Source: JAAELZ01 sp965237995
GTDB lineage: Bacteria; Pseudomonadota; Gammaproteobacteria; Arenicellales; Poriferihabitantaceae
DNA: 64,000 bases
Direction of reading: 5' to 3'
NCBI GenBank assembly: GCA_965237995.1
Contig: CBDEGO010000002.1
Coordinates: 372,001 to 436,000, forward strand
Made by a program: the position numbers and the translations under genes. The notes under the pieces were generated by a model, which worked only from the letters and a program-made list of their open reading frames with translations, had not been told where the DNA came from and searched no databases. Shown piece by piece: positions 63,062 through 64,000 of the stretch. The first letter of the stretch is position 1. The number at the start of each line of letters is the position of its first letter.

Positions 63062-63136
63062 GGACGCCGTATTTTCGATTTCGATGAAACTATTCTGGAT
63101 AGACGATCAACTAAAGGGCAGCTAAGCACCGATTAG
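63062..63136 (+). pseudogene. fragment of a second HAD hydrolase gene
   Basis: A 25-codon stretch reads RRIFDFDETILDRRSTKGQ before a stop. This is the N-terminal HAD motif I (D-x-D-E-T-I-L-D) without upstream start or downstream domain. It follows the preceding HAD gene by about 20 nt and looks like a remnant of a deleted gene. Confidence 0.6.
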
Positions 63137-63182
63137 CTTTGATTTTACCAGTGGGCAAAAATCCATTCACTTCTGCCGTTCA

Positions 63183-63956
63183 TTATTTGTAATTATAGTG
63201 ACTTACTGACGATTGTGTTGCGTCAATTGAAATACTTAAGGCGGAATCAGAATATGAAGTGAATACTCCTGTTTTGCTTTGATTAAACCTTAGATTATAT
63301 TGATATTTTGCTGAATTTTCAGCAATCTGCAATTCACTCTGTTCTACATTGATATCAACATTTTCTATAGGTCGAACTAACACGATGCTACTTTGATCCG
63401 TCTTGATAATAGCTTTCTTATTGGGCATGAATACAAGACAATTATTCTGTCGAATTTCTAGTTGCTTATTTTCCGTTCCACCTAATATTTCACGTTTACA
63501 ATTTAGTTTAGTGGTAGGTTCTTCATGCCAATAAAATACGACTTTCGATTGCTTAATTGCAATATTGATCGGTTTGTCCCAAACTAATATTTTCCAATTG
63601 ATATCTTTGTCAGTTAATTCTGGCGAGTCTTCATTAGCGTAGTTAAACTCGTCTCCTGACCACCACCAAATTGCCGCACCTATTCCAAGCGCAATAAGTA
63701 GTACAGCAATGCCAATCCAACTTAACACTTTACGGCTAACAACTGCCACCTTGGTGGTCATTGGTTCAGCGGTTCGTTCTCCGCTTAGATAACTCTGAGC
63801 AAGTGCATCAACGCTACCAAAGTGAACCTCTAAAGACTCTTGAGATCCGATTTCCTTGATATGGCTTTGAATCTCCATAATGATGTCTTTGCGACTCTGC
63901 TTGTCTAAGTTTTTTAACGCCTTTTCTAACGCTTTAATGTACTGACTATTATTCAT
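63183..63956 (-). CDS. DUF1700/HAAS-type membrane protein with C-terminal beta region
   Basis: A 257-residue protein. The N-terminal 60 residues (YIKALEKALKNLDKQSRKDI, then EIQSHIKEIGSQES) match the helical HAAS/DUF1700 pattern, often encoded beside PadR-type regulators. A membrane helix follows (about 74-94, ending in WWW) and then a periplasmic beta-rich domain (about 110-257) of DUF4097-like character. Its ATG overlaps the stop of an upstream gene that leaves the window (ATGA), so the two are translationally coupled. Function unknown. Confidence 0.75.
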   Translation of the reverse strand: MNNSQYIKALEKALKNLDKQSRKDIIMEIQSHIKEIGSQESLEVHFGSVDALAQSYLSGERTAEPMTTKVAVVSRKVLSWIGIAVLLIALGIGAAIWWWSGDEFNYANEDSPELTDKDINWKILVWDKPINIAIKQSKVVFYWHEEPTTKLNCKREILGGTENKQLEIRQNNCLVFMPNKKAIIKTDQSSIVLVRPIENVDINVEQSELQIAENSAKYQYNLRFNQSKTGVFTSYSDSALSISIDATQSSVSHYNYK

Positions 63957-64000
63957 TTCAAGTTCCTAAGTAGGGCCAATGCTTGTTGGTTCTGCTCATT
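63953..64000 (-). CDS. C-terminal end of an upstream gene (partial)
   Basis: Fifteen in-frame codons (NEQNQQALALLRNLK) ending in TGA that overlaps the ATG of the DUF1700-like gene. The pairing suggests a PadR-type regulator, but too little is inside the window to tell. Confidence 0.5.
   Translation of the reverse strand, partial: NEQNQQALALLRNLK

Overview
The window looks like a chromosomal segment of a gammaproteobacterium, probably marine or otherwise aquatic. This is inferred from gene content and order, not from any database match. Two conserved gammaproteobacterial blocks carry most of the argument: gyrA-pheA-tyrA-aroA-cmk-rpsA-ihfB-lapA-lapB, and uvrB/rseP-bamA-skp-lpxD-fabZ-lpxA-lpxB-rnhB-dnaE. 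A diderm LPS-making envelope and TRAP/TAXI transport agree with this. The genus cannot be named from the sequence alone.

Layout. 1-8 kb: a small membrane protein, then a redox and secretion-linked module. A P4H-like 2-oxoglutarate oxygenase and dsbD run leftward. Running rightward are a Pro-Thr-repeat lipoprotein, a heme-b-type membrane protein, a membrane-tethered LuxR-type regulator, a TlpA-like thioredoxin, an ApbE flavin transferase, a DUF4266 lipoprotein ending in Cys-Gly-Cys-Asn, and a DUF3570 outer-membrane barrel. Four copies of one palindrome (about RGGRCATWTGTCYN) lie upstream of its transcription units. 8-11.4 kb: an atypical serine hydroxymethyltransferase paralogue, a glutamine-synthetase-family ligase and a pentapeptide-repeat protein. 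11.4-22.3 kb: a tightly packed leftward run of LPS/O-antigen genes (glycosyltransferase, wzt, wzm, rmlA, rmlB, hldD, the HldE kinase domain, ugd) joined to lapB, lapA and ihfB. 22.3-31 kb: rpsA, cmk and aromatic amino acid genes up to gyrA. 31-34.4 kb: a Sel1 protein, then a peptidoglycan set (lytic transglycosylase, M23 peptidase, bactofilin) and tRNA-Gly(CCC).

34.4-41.5 kb is the disturbed part. A complete IS1595-family element with an 8-bp target duplication sits downstream of dnaE. dnaE itself is broken by two apparent frameshifts, and lpxB and lpxA by one each. A highly structured non-coding stretch resembling a HEARO/IscB omega-RNA scaffold, without an iscB gene, lies exactly between lpxA and lpxB. 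No other gene in the window shows frame disruption. Either this is a localized consensus-quality problem around repeats or something biological is happening to essential genes.

41.5-52.3 kb: lpxD, skp, bamA, rseP, uvrB, recR, ybaB, dnaX and the 4.5S RNA. 52.5-54.6 kb: a Tat-type cupredoxin and a DUF4142 protein, divergent from an AraC regulator, with a 21-bp-phased direct repeat between them. 54.8-62.3 kb: a catabolic locus (UspA, fused TRAP permease, TAXI binding protein; divergent RpiR regulator, class III aminotransferase, BKACE enzyme) suited to importing an acid and degrading it through a beta-keto acid. 62.3-64 kb: a HAD-like protein lacking its nucleophile Asp, a fragment of a second HAD gene, and a DUF1700-like membrane protein preceded by the end of another gene.
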